Source: Acidobacteriota bacterium
Lineage (GTDB): Bacteria; Acidobacteriota; Terriglobia; Terriglobales; Acidobacteriaceae
Length of the DNA: 64,000 nucleotides
Reading direction: 5' to 3'
NCBI GenBank assembly: GCA_028872955.1
Contig: JAGWNX010000006.1
Span: 19,568-83,567 of the forward strand
Part shown: piece after piece, positions 54,634 through 62,548 of the stretch
Position numbering within the stretch: position 1 is the first letter of the stretch
How the letters are laid out: the number at the start of each line of letters is the position of its first letter
Position numbers and translations under genes: made by a program
Notes under the pieces: generated by a model
What the model saw: only the letters and a program-made list of their open reading frames with translations
What the model was told of the DNA's origin: nothing
The model's database searches: none

Positions 54634-54663
54634 ATGACCATCATGGTCATCTTGACCATTATA
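54634..54663 (-). promoter_or_regulatory. Toxin-antitoxin promoter and operator
   Basis: A perfect -10 TATAAT (54658-54663, minus strand) is followed just downstream by the perfect palindrome ATGACCAT-C-ATGGTCAT (54634-54650). A related imperfect half-site (GACCATTATAGTC) covers the -10 itself, suggesting two adjacent antitoxin sites. No strong -35 is seen. Confidence 0.8.
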
Positions 54664-54681
54664 GTCATCCGTAGCAGAAAA

Positions 54682-54702
54682 GGCTCCCGAATACCGGGAG
54701 CC
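54682..54702 (-). terminator. Terminator of the DUF882 gene
   Basis: On the minus strand, stem GGCTCCCG/CGGGAGCC with a 5-base loop followed by TTTTCT, 27 bases after the stop at 54729. It also separates the upstream gene from the toxin-antitoxin promoter. Confidence 0.9.
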
Positions 54703-54728
54703 CCTATGCCTTAGCGATCTCGAACCTC

Positions 54729-55685
54729 TTACATACCCGCTGTGCTGCTACTGTGGCTGCTGTGCGAGCGGCTGTGGTGTGCCGTGCGGCGCGGCGAGCG
54801 ACCGTGAGCCCACTCGCGCACCGGGCCTACGTCCACATGCACGAACTGGCTGACCGGGTAGTAGCCCACGCCGCCGGCGTGCAGGCTAAGCGCTGCGTTG
54901 CGCACCGCAATGGTGGAGACGCCTGGCACGCGCAGGTCAATCGCGTGTCCTTCCATGTGCTGGCTGTGCTCTGCCACGCCCGTGCTGGGCGAGTTCTCTC
55001 GCAGCGCCTCGTTGGTCTCCGGCGTGCGATAGCCACACATCACGTCGATGATGCCATCCGGCTTGCGCAGCCGCGACATCAGCGCGTGCAACACATCAAA
55101 TTCCTTGGGGTCGTACGGAATCACATCCTGCGTGTAGTGGTCGCGCAGGAAGGAGTTCAGCCGCTCCAGCGCCTCGGGGACGTACACATTGCCGACGCGA
55201 TACACCAGGTCCAGCGTCTCGCCGGTGTGCATGTTGGCCAGCCGCAGGCGGTAGGGCTTGTCTGCACTGGATGAGGCACTGGCTGAGGCACTAACGGGCG
55301 CGCTGGCCGCTACCTGCACAGGCTTGGCCGCAGCCGGGGTTGCAGCCACAGGGGCTGCGGCGCTCGGGGCAACTGGGCCAGCCGCCGCCGTGCCGGGCGC
55401 TGCGCTTGCTGCAACCTCTTGATCCTGGGTTGGATTCTGATCCTCAGGCATTACCCCGGGCACGACAGCCTCTCCAGTGGGCAGCTTGGCCGCGGTCAGC
55501 GCGTTGTGGCCCTTGTGGTGACGGCCCGCCTGGGTGGCGGCGGCAGTGTGAGCATGCGCGGCGTGGGCATGGGTTGCGGCGTGCTTGCGGGCGGTCTTGG
55601 CCACGCCCAGAGACGTGAACGCAAAGACGACTGCTGTAGCCGCCAGCGCCTTGCCGGCAGCGCTCAACATCTTGACTCGCACCAT
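54729..55685 (-). CDS. Exported DUF882/M15-like peptidase
   Basis: Exported protein of 318 residues: signal sequence, a His/Ala-rich then Ala/Pro/Ser low-complexity linker to about residue 140, and a C-terminal DUF882 (YcbK-like) domain related to M15 D-Ala-D-Ala carboxypeptidases. The zinc-type pattern SQHMEGHAIDLRVPG and the later FVHVDVGPVREW carry the expected His/Asp ligands. Probable peptidoglycan peptidase. ATG 55685 or 55670 could be the start. The tail ends in His/Ser repeats. Confidence 0.88.
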   Translation of the reverse strand: MVRVKMLSAAGKALAATAVVFAFTSLGVAKTARKHAATHAHAAHAHTAAATQAGRHHKGHNALTAAKLPTGEAVVPGVMPEDQNPTQDQEVAASAAPGTAAAGPVAPSAAAPVAATPAAAKPVQVAASAPVSASASASSSADKPYRLRLANMHTGETLDLVYRVGNVYVPEALERLNSFLRDHYTQDVIPYDPKEFDVLHALMSRLRKPDGIIDVMCGYRTPETNEALRENSPSTGVAEHSQHMEGHAIDLRVPGVSTIAVRNAALSLHAGGVGYYPVSQFVHVDVGPVREWAHGRSPRRTAHHSRSHSSHSSSTAGM

Positions 55686-55857
55686 GCTTACCCCAATTGG
55701 AAGTTTGTCTGCCGCAAATGCCGGATCGTGTATCCGATCTTCTAACGTCCATTCGCAATCTTTTGATTCTACTGAAACCTGTGCAAATCACCAACTTTTC
55801 GCCCTATCTCCGCCTACATCGTTTGGGGGAGCCCGCCGGCTGTGGCACCCTGTAGCT

Positions 55858-56574
55858 ATGCTGCTTACGCCCATTGAGCTTCGCGTCCTCGGCTCTCTCA
55901 TGGAGAAAGAGATCACCACGCCGGAGTATTACCCGCTCTCGCTGAACGCACTGGTCAACGCATGCAACCAGCGCTCCAGCCGTGACCCCGTGCTGGAGCT
56001 GACCGAGAGCGAGGTGCGCGACGCGCTCTACACCTTGCAGGAGCTGCAACTGGTCTCGACTGCGCAGGACGCCCGCGTGCCCAAGTTTGAGCATCGCGCC
56101 CGCACCGTGCTGAACCTGCGCCGCGACGAGACTGCCGTCCTGTGCCTGTTGCTGTTGCGCGGACCCCAGACACCGGGCGAGCTGCGCTCCCGGGCGGACC
56201 GCCTGCACAGCTTCGACGACCTGGCCGCCGTGGTCGCCACGCTCGATCGCCTGGCCGCCCGACCCGACGCCCAGGCCGCCGACGCACCAGCCAACGCCAC
56301 CGGACCGCTCACCGTCCTGCTGCCGCGCCAGCCCGGAGCCCGCGAGGCCCGCTACGCCCACCTGCTGGGCGGCCCCGTGGCGGGCGCCGCAGCCGATACC
56401 AGCGCTCCCAGGCCAAACGCCCCGAGCGCGTCGGCAGAGGGGGCCCGCATCGCGGCACTTGAGGAACAACTCGCAGAGGCACAGGCCCAGATTGCGACGT
56501 TGGCCAGCCGGCTGCAGGCACTCGAGGCCCGGCTTGGACCCGCTACAAACCCCACAAATTCTGCAGTCGAGTAA
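55858..56574 (+). CDS. YceH (DUF480) family protein
   Basis: Protein of 238 residues with two winged-helix domains (TPIELRVLGSLMEKE; LCLLLLRGPQTPGELRSRA) and a C-terminal coiled coil (IAALEEQLAEAQAQIATLAS). The family motif PEYYPLSLNALVNACNQRSS is intact. Conserved in many bacteria with unclear function. The last codons run to the stop at 56574; gene start ATG 55858 lacks a Shine-Dalgarno. Confidence 0.93.
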   Translation: MLLTPIELRVLGSLMEKEITTPEYYPLSLNALVNACNQRSSRDPVLELTESEVRDALYTLQELQLVSTAQDARVPKFEHRARTVLNLRRDETAVLCLLLLRGPQTPGELRSRADRLHSFDDLAAVVATLDRLAARPDAQAADAPANATGPLTVLLPRQPGAREARYAHLLGGPVAGAAADTSAPRPNAPSASAEGARIAALEEQLAEAQAQIATLASRLQALEARLGPATNPTNSAVE

Positions 56575-56669
56575 ATTCCTGCCGCCGCCCCTTGCCGATC
56601 ATGCAGGCAGGGCAATATTGTTCGCAGTGTGTCGTAATTGTCCTCACCCCCTGCCCTCAGGAGCACACT

Positions 56670-58514
56670 GTGTCTTTTCGTCCGAATCTTCTCGCCCTGC
56701 TGCTGGCTCTTCCGGCCTCAGCCTTTGCCGTGCAAACCGCCAACACCACGCTGCTGGTGGATATCGACCACCGCCCCGCCTTGTCGCTTGACGGCGACTG
56801 GCATGTCATCGTCGACCCGTACGCGGACGGCTTGTATAACTTCCACCACGAGCTGCTGCAGCACGGCTACTTCGATAATCCGCAGCAGCCTGCCTCGCCT
56901 GCACAGGACCACGGCCCGGTCGAGATCAACTTCAGCGGCATGCCGACTCTCAAGGTACCCGGCGACTGGAACACGCAGCGGCCAGACCTCTTCTACTACG
57001 AAGGGCTGCTGTGGTATCAGCGCAACTTTGACTACACGCCCAAGGTCGGAACGCGTGCCTTCCTGCACTTTGGCGCAGTGAACTACCAGAGCTTCGTGTG
57101 GGTGAACGGCAAAAAGGTCTGTGAGCACGAGGGCGGCTATACGCCCTTTGACTGCGATGCCACCGCCGCGCTGCACGCCGGCTCCAACTTCGTCGTGGTC
57201 GCGGCAGACAACACGCGCCACGCCGACGACGTGCCAACCCTGCAGACCGATTGGTGGAACTACGGCGGCATCACCCGCGATGTCTCGCTGGTTGAGGTGC
57301 CCACGCAGTTCATCGACGACTTCGACCTGCACCTGAGCCGCACCGACCACACCCTGCTGGAGGGCTACGTCCATGTGGAGGGAGCACCGGCCGGCAGCCG
57401 CGTCACCGTCTCCATTCCCGAGCTGCACCTGAAGACCGAAGCCACGCTCGACGCCAACTCCCGCGCCGCCATCTCGCTGCATGCAGCCAACCTGACCCTT
57501 TGGTCGCCGCAGAGCCCGAAGCTCTACACCGTGGTGTTCTCTGCCGCGGGTGGCGACTCCCTGGCAGATGACATCGGCTTTCGCACCGTGGAGGTGCGCG
57601 GCACGCAGATCCTGCTGAACGGCCAGCCCATCTTTCTGCGCGGCGTCTCCGTCCATGCTGAGGCTCCCATCCGCACCGGCCGCGCAGTCAGCCAGCAGGA
57701 TGTGGACACGCTGCTGGGCTGGGCCCAGGAGCTGGGCTGCAACTTCGTCCGCCTGGCCCACTACCCGCACGACCAGCGCATGACCCGTACCGCCGACCGC
57801 CTGGGCATCCTCGTCTGGTCGGAGATTCCCGACTACTGGGCGCTGCAGTTTGATAACCCGGCCGTGCTGGAGAAGTCCAAGCAGCAACTGGGGGAGATGG
57901 TGCGCCGCGACCGCGACAAAGCCTCCATCATCTTGTGGTCTGTGGCGAACGAGACACCCAACACCGAGCCCCGCACCCGCTACCTGACCACGATGGCGAA
58001 CCTGGCCCGCGAGTTGGACCCCACCCGCCTGGTAACCGCAGCACTGCTGGTGCGCACCGAGAAGACCGCCACCGGCTCGAACAAAATTGTGGACGACCCG
58101 CTGGGCGCAGCGCTGGACGTGATCGGCACCAACGAGTACATCGGCTGGTACGAGCAGAAGCCCGCCGGTGCCGACACCACCAACTGGGACATCCGCTACC
58201 AGAAGCCGCTCATCATGTCGGAGTTTGGCGGCGACGCCCGCGCCGGCCTGCACGGTGCCGCCGACCAGCGCTGGACCGAGGAGTACCAGGCGGAGATCTA
58301 CCGCCATCAGCTTCCCATGCTCAACCGCATCCCGCAGCTGCGCGGCATGACGCCGTGGGTGCTGATGGACTTCCGCTCGCCGCGCCGCACACTGCCCGGC
58401 ATCCAGGACAACTACAACCGCAAGGGCCTCATCTCAGACCAGGGCCAGCACAAACAGGCGTTCTATGTGCTGCAGCACGCCTACAAGACCGGCACCGTCG
58501 GCAAGGACGAATAG
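56670..58514 (+). CDS. Secreted GH2 family glycoside hydrolase (beta-glucuronidase-like)
   Basis: Exported enzyme of 614 residues. The start is GTG 56670 with AGGAG six bases upstream, which opens the signal peptide SFRPNLLALLLALPASAFA. A sugar-binding jelly roll (FYYEGLLWYQRNFDY, HFGAVNYQSFVWVNGKKV), an Ig-like domain and the GH2 barrel follow. The acid/base Glu is in SVANETPNTEP and the nucleophile Glu in IMSEFGGDARAG; FLRGVSVHAEAP is the GH2 signature. Beta-glucuronidase is the closest fit, but galactosidase or mannosidase activity cannot be excluded. Confidence 0.9.
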   Translation: MSFRPNLLALLLALPASAFAVQTANTTLLVDIDHRPALSLDGDWHVIVDPYADGLYNFHHELLQHGYFDNPQQPASPAQDHGPVEINFSGMPTLKVPGDWNTQRPDLFYYEGLLWYQRNFDYTPKVGTRAFLHFGAVNYQSFVWVNGKKVCEHEGGYTPFDCDATAALHAGSNFVVVAADNTRHADDVPTLQTDWWNYGGITRDVSLVEVPTQFIDDFDLHLSRTDHTLLEGYVHVEGAPAGSRVTVSIPELHLKTEATLDANSRAAISLHAANLTLWSPQSPKLYTVVFSAAGGDSLADDIGFRTVEVRGTQILLNGQPIFLRGVSVHAEAPIRTGRAVSQQDVDTLLGWAQELGCNFVRLAHYPHDQRMTRTADRLGILVWSEIPDYWALQFDNPAVLEKSKQQLGEMVRRDRDKASIILWSVANETPNTEPRTRYLTTMANLARELDPTRLVTAALLVRTEKTATGSNKIVDDPLGAALDVIGTNEYIGWYEQKPAGADTTNWDIRYQKPLIMSEFGGDARAGLHGAADQRWTEEYQAEIYRHQLPMLNRIPQLRGMTPWVLMDFRSPRRTLPGIQDNYNRKGLISDQGQHKQAFYVLQHAYKTGTVGKDE

Positions 58515-58537
58515 CAACACGTCATACGCAGCAAACA

Positions 58538-58566
58538 GCAAGGGCCGCCACTTCGGCGGCCCTTGC
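58538..58566. terminator. Bidirectional hairpin between convergent GH2 and beta-propeller genes
   Basis: Perfect 12-bp stem GCAAGGGCCGCC/GGCGGCCCTTGC with a 5-base loop. Neither side has a good T-run, so it may rely on stem strength. Confidence 0.75.
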
Positions 58567-58582
58567 GCATTCTGCCTTGTCG

Positions 58583-61500
58583 CTACTTTTGAATGATCAG
58601 CAGCGAGTCATACCCCTTCGACGGACGCATCGGCATGACGACCGCCAGACCATTTTGCGTAATGGGATACATCACGAAGCTGGCACCGTGGCCGCCACCG
58701 TTGGGGCTGGGGTACACAAACAAGCCGTCGTTGAAGGCGAGCCGGCCCGTGGTTGAGGTAAGGTTGTCCGGGGTGCAGTTGATCGTATCGGTATTGCCTT
58801 GCACCAGTGTCCCATCCAGGTTACTGCCGTCGGATGTCGTGGTTCCAACACCACCGCTAAAGACGATCTCGCCCGTCGACGATCCGACGGCAAACTGTGT
58901 TCGCGAAGAGCCCATCATAAAGCTGCCAGAGAGCGAGGAGCATCCGGTGGACGTAAGCGTCTGCTGTTGCTGCAGCACAATCAACCCTGTTGTGCCCGTG
59001 TTCGTTGTGCCGTTTGGCTGCTCCATACCAAAGACGTGCCCGCTGTCCGCGACATAGAACACCGGTGCGCCGCCGCCCAGCGTCATTCTGCCTGCCGTAT
59101 CCACACTGAAGCTGAGGCCGGTCTGGCTCTGCTCCAGCTTCGTCTGGCCGTCGCTCACTCTTCTGTCCTGGATTAAGTTGAAGGTGTTGCCGCTCTGGAT
59201 GCTGAGGTAGAAGAGTGAGTTGGAGACATACTGTGGCGGCTGTGAGATAGCATCGCCGCCCTGGGACGTGCTCTCATAGCCCACATAGTTGCCGGTCAAC
59301 GTGCTGCTGCTGACGCCGGAGACCTGCGCCAGCGCATCGCCGCTCAACAAGGCAAACGACGCATGCGAGTCCGTTGACATCAGGAACAGTTCGCCTGAGC
59401 CAACCACGTAGTACGCGTAGTTGGTGGGCGGAGCTGTGAACATCGTACTTCCCGGTACCAGCGTCAACGTTCCGCGTCCAAAGCTATCGGGCGTAGTAAA
59501 TGTCCCTGTCAAGCCAACCAGGTTGTAGGTGACGTTGGTCCCGGCCGTATCCTCTTCGCCGGTCAGCGTTCCATTGCTGCCGTTCATGACGATCTTGCCC
59601 ACAGCGCCGAGAGGACCAAACGGCGTTGCCGTCAGCAAGCAGGACGGATTGGTATTGCCGACGTTGGTGCAGGTAGACTCGCCCTCCATCCCGAAGACGT
59701 AGGTCTGCGCCGTCAGCGTGGCCGCAGTCTGGCGCTTGCCCTCGCCAGCTCCTATCCGTCCCCCCTGGCCACCTGTAGCCGCTTCGGTATCGTCAAACTC
59801 GGCGACTCGAAAGCTTTGCGCCACCGGCCCGCTGAAGTTGCCAACCGATAGCGAGAACTCGATCGTGCGCGAGCCAGATGCCGACGGCGTCAGCACGATC
59901 AGGCCACGGTTATCCGTACCAACACTGTAGGAGCCCGTAACCGACACGGTCCCACTGCCACTTGTGCCGGGACCGTTGGAATCTACCTCGCCGGTAATGC
60001 CACCCGCGCCGTTGAACACCAGAGTGCCCACCAGCGACTGCCCGTAGACACTGCCCGTGGATGCGGCACTGCCGTAGGCGCTGGCGTTGCGGAACAGGTC
60101 GCCACGAATGACATAGGAGCCGTTCAACGCAGCCTCGCTACCCTGCGTAGGCAGGTTGGTAGACGCGTACAGGTGCAACGTCGCAGTGGTCGCCGGGTTG
60201 ATGCCGTCGGTTACCGACACACCAATCGTGTAGCTGCCACTTACAGTCGCCGTGCCATTGATCTGCCCGCTGGAGCTAAGCGAGAGCCCAGTCGGCAGCG
60301 CGCCGGAGGACAGCGTCCACGTATAGCTGCCGTTGGAGTTACCACCGGCGGCATAGAGCTGGGCCGTATACGTCTGATTGATCATATAGACCGGCAGCGA
60401 CGACGTGGTGATGCTGACCGGCACCAGCGTGCCCGGGATACGGCCCGCCTGCGCCAGCGCAACCGAGCTGCTGAGCGGTGCCGCGACCGGGACCGCCGCA
60501 CCCACCAGCTCCGTCAACGTATTGCCGCTACTAATGTTGCTGCTGATCCACACATTGCCGGAGCCATCCACCGCAATGCCGTCCCCATTTCTCACGTTGT
60601 TAGCCGTGTAACCGAAGGAACCCGAGAGCAACGTGCCGCTCTGCGTCACCTCCGCAACGCTGCCCGCAGCCGTCGTCAGCCAGATGTTGTTGTTGCCGTC
60701 CACCGCGAGTGCCGTACCGATACTGCTGACGCCATAGCTGTAGCCACCCGAGGGAGAAGCCTCCACGCCGCTGCTATTCAGCTTCACCAGCTTATTTACG
60801 TTGTTCGTCACCCACACATTGTCCGAGCCATCCACAGCCAGGGCCACCGGATTGGTGGCGTCGAGGTTTGCCGTGTAGCCAGTGGATGGCGAGAGAAGAA
60901 TGCCGTACGGGTTGAACTCAAGCACGCCTCCTGAACCGCCCGTGCTCAGCGCCCACGCGTTGCTCTGCGAGTCCAGCGCCACCGCAGTATCGGTAGCCCC
61001 ACCGGCATAGCCGCTATTGCCGGAGATCGTCTGCGCGCCATAGACCTCCAACAAGGCATTGCCGGACGTCGCCCACAGATCGTTGTACGCATCCACTGCG
61101 ACGCCGCGCAATATGCCTGTGCTTACCAACATAGGCCCGCTGACCACGTTGCCGCCGCTGGCATACTGCGTCAGTGTTTGGGCGCCGGAGTTCGAAACCC
61201 AGGCTTTGCCGTTGGTATCAATCGCCAGCGCGACGGTCGCACCAGCCACACCGTTGGAGTATGGGCTGCCAGAGAACGGAGTGCCCGTGGGCGTCAGCTC
61301 ACTCACAGTCGCGCCCGCGCCGCCCGACTGCCCGGCGTTGGCGAGCCAGACGTTACCACTGCCGTCCACCGCTACCGCTCCCGCATTGACTCCGCCCGCA
61401 GCATAGCTCAACGACACCGTCCAGTCACCCGGCGCGCTGGAGAGCGTCGGCAGGAAGGGAGTGCCCGACGCGCTCACCTGGCCGAAGAGCGTCGAGACGT

Positions 61501-62293
61501 TGTTGACCGGATGCTGTGCGATGCTCAACGCCGCCAGCAGCGTGTCCGTGGGGGCACTGCCGCCCGAGGGCGTCGTGAGGGAGAAGAGCGTACTGCAGAG
61601 CGTGGAGGTCGAGCCTGTGGAGTTGACGCACGCCGCCAGCACGTCGCCCAGGGTGTTCAGCTCCGCCTGCGGCACCGTGCCATTGCCACCCGGTGTGGTA
61701 GCCAGGGCTGCGCCGCTGCTGATATTCACCAGGTTATTCACCGTCGCAAACGCATTGATAATGCCCGTCTGGCTGTTGCCGTAGGAGCCAATCGCCCCGG
61801 TCGTCGGGCTCACAAACTGGCCCAGCGCATAAGCCGTCGCGATCGTCGTCACCTCATTGACCACGATGAACGTGGAGGCATTAAGGCTGCCGCACTGACC
61901 CAGCGGTGCCACCAGCCTGATCGCCGTATTGGTGCCAGAGCCCGGATTGCCGCCCGTCGCCGTGAGATACACCAACGTGGAGGCCGAGGGACAGGTGTAC
62001 AGGGTCGAGAGGTTGAAGCCTCCGCTGCCGTCCGTCGTCACCGGCGAGGTCAGCAACTGGGTGCCGGCGCTACCGTAGCCGGTTGTGCCCACCGTCCACA
62101 GCTGAATGGACGCACCCACCACGGGGTTCTGTCCACCATGCACCACGCCTGTCCGGGTCTTGACGGCGGTGGTCGTACTGCCTGTGCCCTGGGTCAGCAG
62201 CGAGCCCGCCCCACCCGCATTGCACCCGGTCAATCCTGCGCCCACCAACCCGAACAACACGCCAGCAACCAGCGATCCCACGCGACGACCCAT
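58583..62293 (-). CDS. Large surface lipoprotein with NHL-like beta-propeller and Ig-like domain
   Basis: Lipoprotein of 1236 residues (lipobox GAGLTGC). An N-terminal carboxypeptidase-regulatory-like region (HGGQNPVVGASIQLWTVGTT) precedes an all-helical insert and a six-bladed propeller of NHL/Vgb-type repeats (VAVDGSGNVWLANAG, LAVDGNNNIWLTTAAG, IAVDGSGNVWISSN and others). A putative Ig fold (YTWTLSSGALPTGLSLSSSG) and two C-terminal beta-rich domains follow. GAGGAG lies seven bases before the ATG. Binding or display outside the cell is likely; no enzyme motif seen. Confidence 0.85.
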   Translation of the reverse strand: MGRRVGSLVAGVLFGLVGAGLTGCNAGGAGSLLTQGTGSTTTAVKTRTGVVHGGQNPVVGASIQLWTVGTTGYGSAGTQLLTSPVTTDGSGGFNLSTLYTCPSASTLVYLTATGGNPGSGTNTAIRLVAPLGQCGSLNASTFIVVNEVTTIATAYALGQFVSPTTGAIGSYGNSQTGIINAFATVNNLVNISSGAALATTPGGNGTVPQAELNTLGDVLAACVNSTGSTSTLCSTLFSLTTPSGGSAPTDTLLAALSIAQHPVNNVSTLFGQVSASGTPFLPTLSSAPGDWTVSLSYAAGGVNAGAVAVDGSGNVWLANAGQSGGAGATVSELTPTGTPFSGSPYSNGVAGATVALAIDTNGKAWVSNSGAQTLTQYASGGNVVSGPMLVSTGILRGVAVDAYNDLWATSGNALLEVYGAQTISGNSGYAGGATDTAVALDSQSNAWALSTGGSGGVLEFNPYGILLSPSTGYTANLDATNPVALAVDGSDNVWVTNNVNKLVKLNSSGVEASPSGGYSYGVSSIGTALAVDGNNNIWLTTAAGSVAEVTQSGTLLSGSFGYTANNVRNGDGIAVDGSGNVWISSNISSGNTLTELVGAAVPVAAPLSSSVALAQAGRIPGTLVPVSITTSSLPVYMINQTYTAQLYAAGGNSNGSYTWTLSSGALPTGLSLSSSGQINGTATVSGSYTIGVSVTDGINPATTATLHLYASTNLPTQGSEAALNGSYVIRGDLFRNASAYGSAASTGSVYGQSLVGTLVFNGAGGITGEVDSNGPGTSGSGTVSVTGSYSVGTDNRGLIVLTPSASGSRTIEFSLSVGNFSGPVAQSFRVAEFDDTEAATGGQGGRIGAGEGKRQTAATLTAQTYVFGMEGESTCTNVGNTNPSCLLTATPFGPLGAVGKIVMNGSNGTLTGEEDTAGTNVTYNLVGLTGTFTTPDSFGRGTLTLVPGSTMFTAPPTNYAYYVVGSGELFLMSTDSHASFALLSGDALAQVSGVSSSTLTGNYVGYESTSQGGDAISQPPQYVSNSLFYLSIQSGNTFNLIQDRRVSDGQTKLEQSQTGLSFSVDTAGRMTLGGGAPVFYVADSGHVFGMEQPNGTTNTGTTGLIVLQQQQTLTSTGCSSLSGSFMMGSSRTQFAVGSSTGEIVFSGGVGTTTSDGSNLDGTLVQGNTDTINCTPDNLTSTTGRLAFNDGLFVYPSPNGGGHGASFVMYPITQNGLAVVMPMRPSKGYDSLLIIQK

Positions 62294-62488
62294 ACGGCAC
62301 TCCTCATGTCAGATAGTGCTCTTCCAGGACGTATGGTCGCTCTTCGATCTGGATGTGGGCCCGCCAGGACGTTCCTGCACCACACGCTGCAAGACAACAA
62401 GTGCCGCCATGGTAGCGCCGACCGCAGGAACAAACAATCTTAATTTGTTAATATTTCTGTGACATGCCCCACATTGCCAGCTTAAAAC

Positions 62489-62519
62489 AAAGGCGGAGAG
62501 CACTGTGCTCTCCGCCTTT
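62489..62519 (-). terminator. Terminator of the TonB receptor gene
   Basis: On the minus strand, stem AAAGGCGGAGAGCAC/GTGCTCTCCGCCTTT (up to 15 bp; loop effectively 3-5 bases) followed by TGTTTTAA. About 30 bases after the receptor stop. Confidence 0.92.
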
Positions 62520-62548
62520 GCCCTGCGACTTCGAACTGCGGTTGTGCG

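Noticed and set aside
56592-56669. Upstream ATG for the GH2 enzyme
   Set aside because: It would place Cys-rich unrelated sequence before the signal peptide; GTG 56670 has a good ribosome site.
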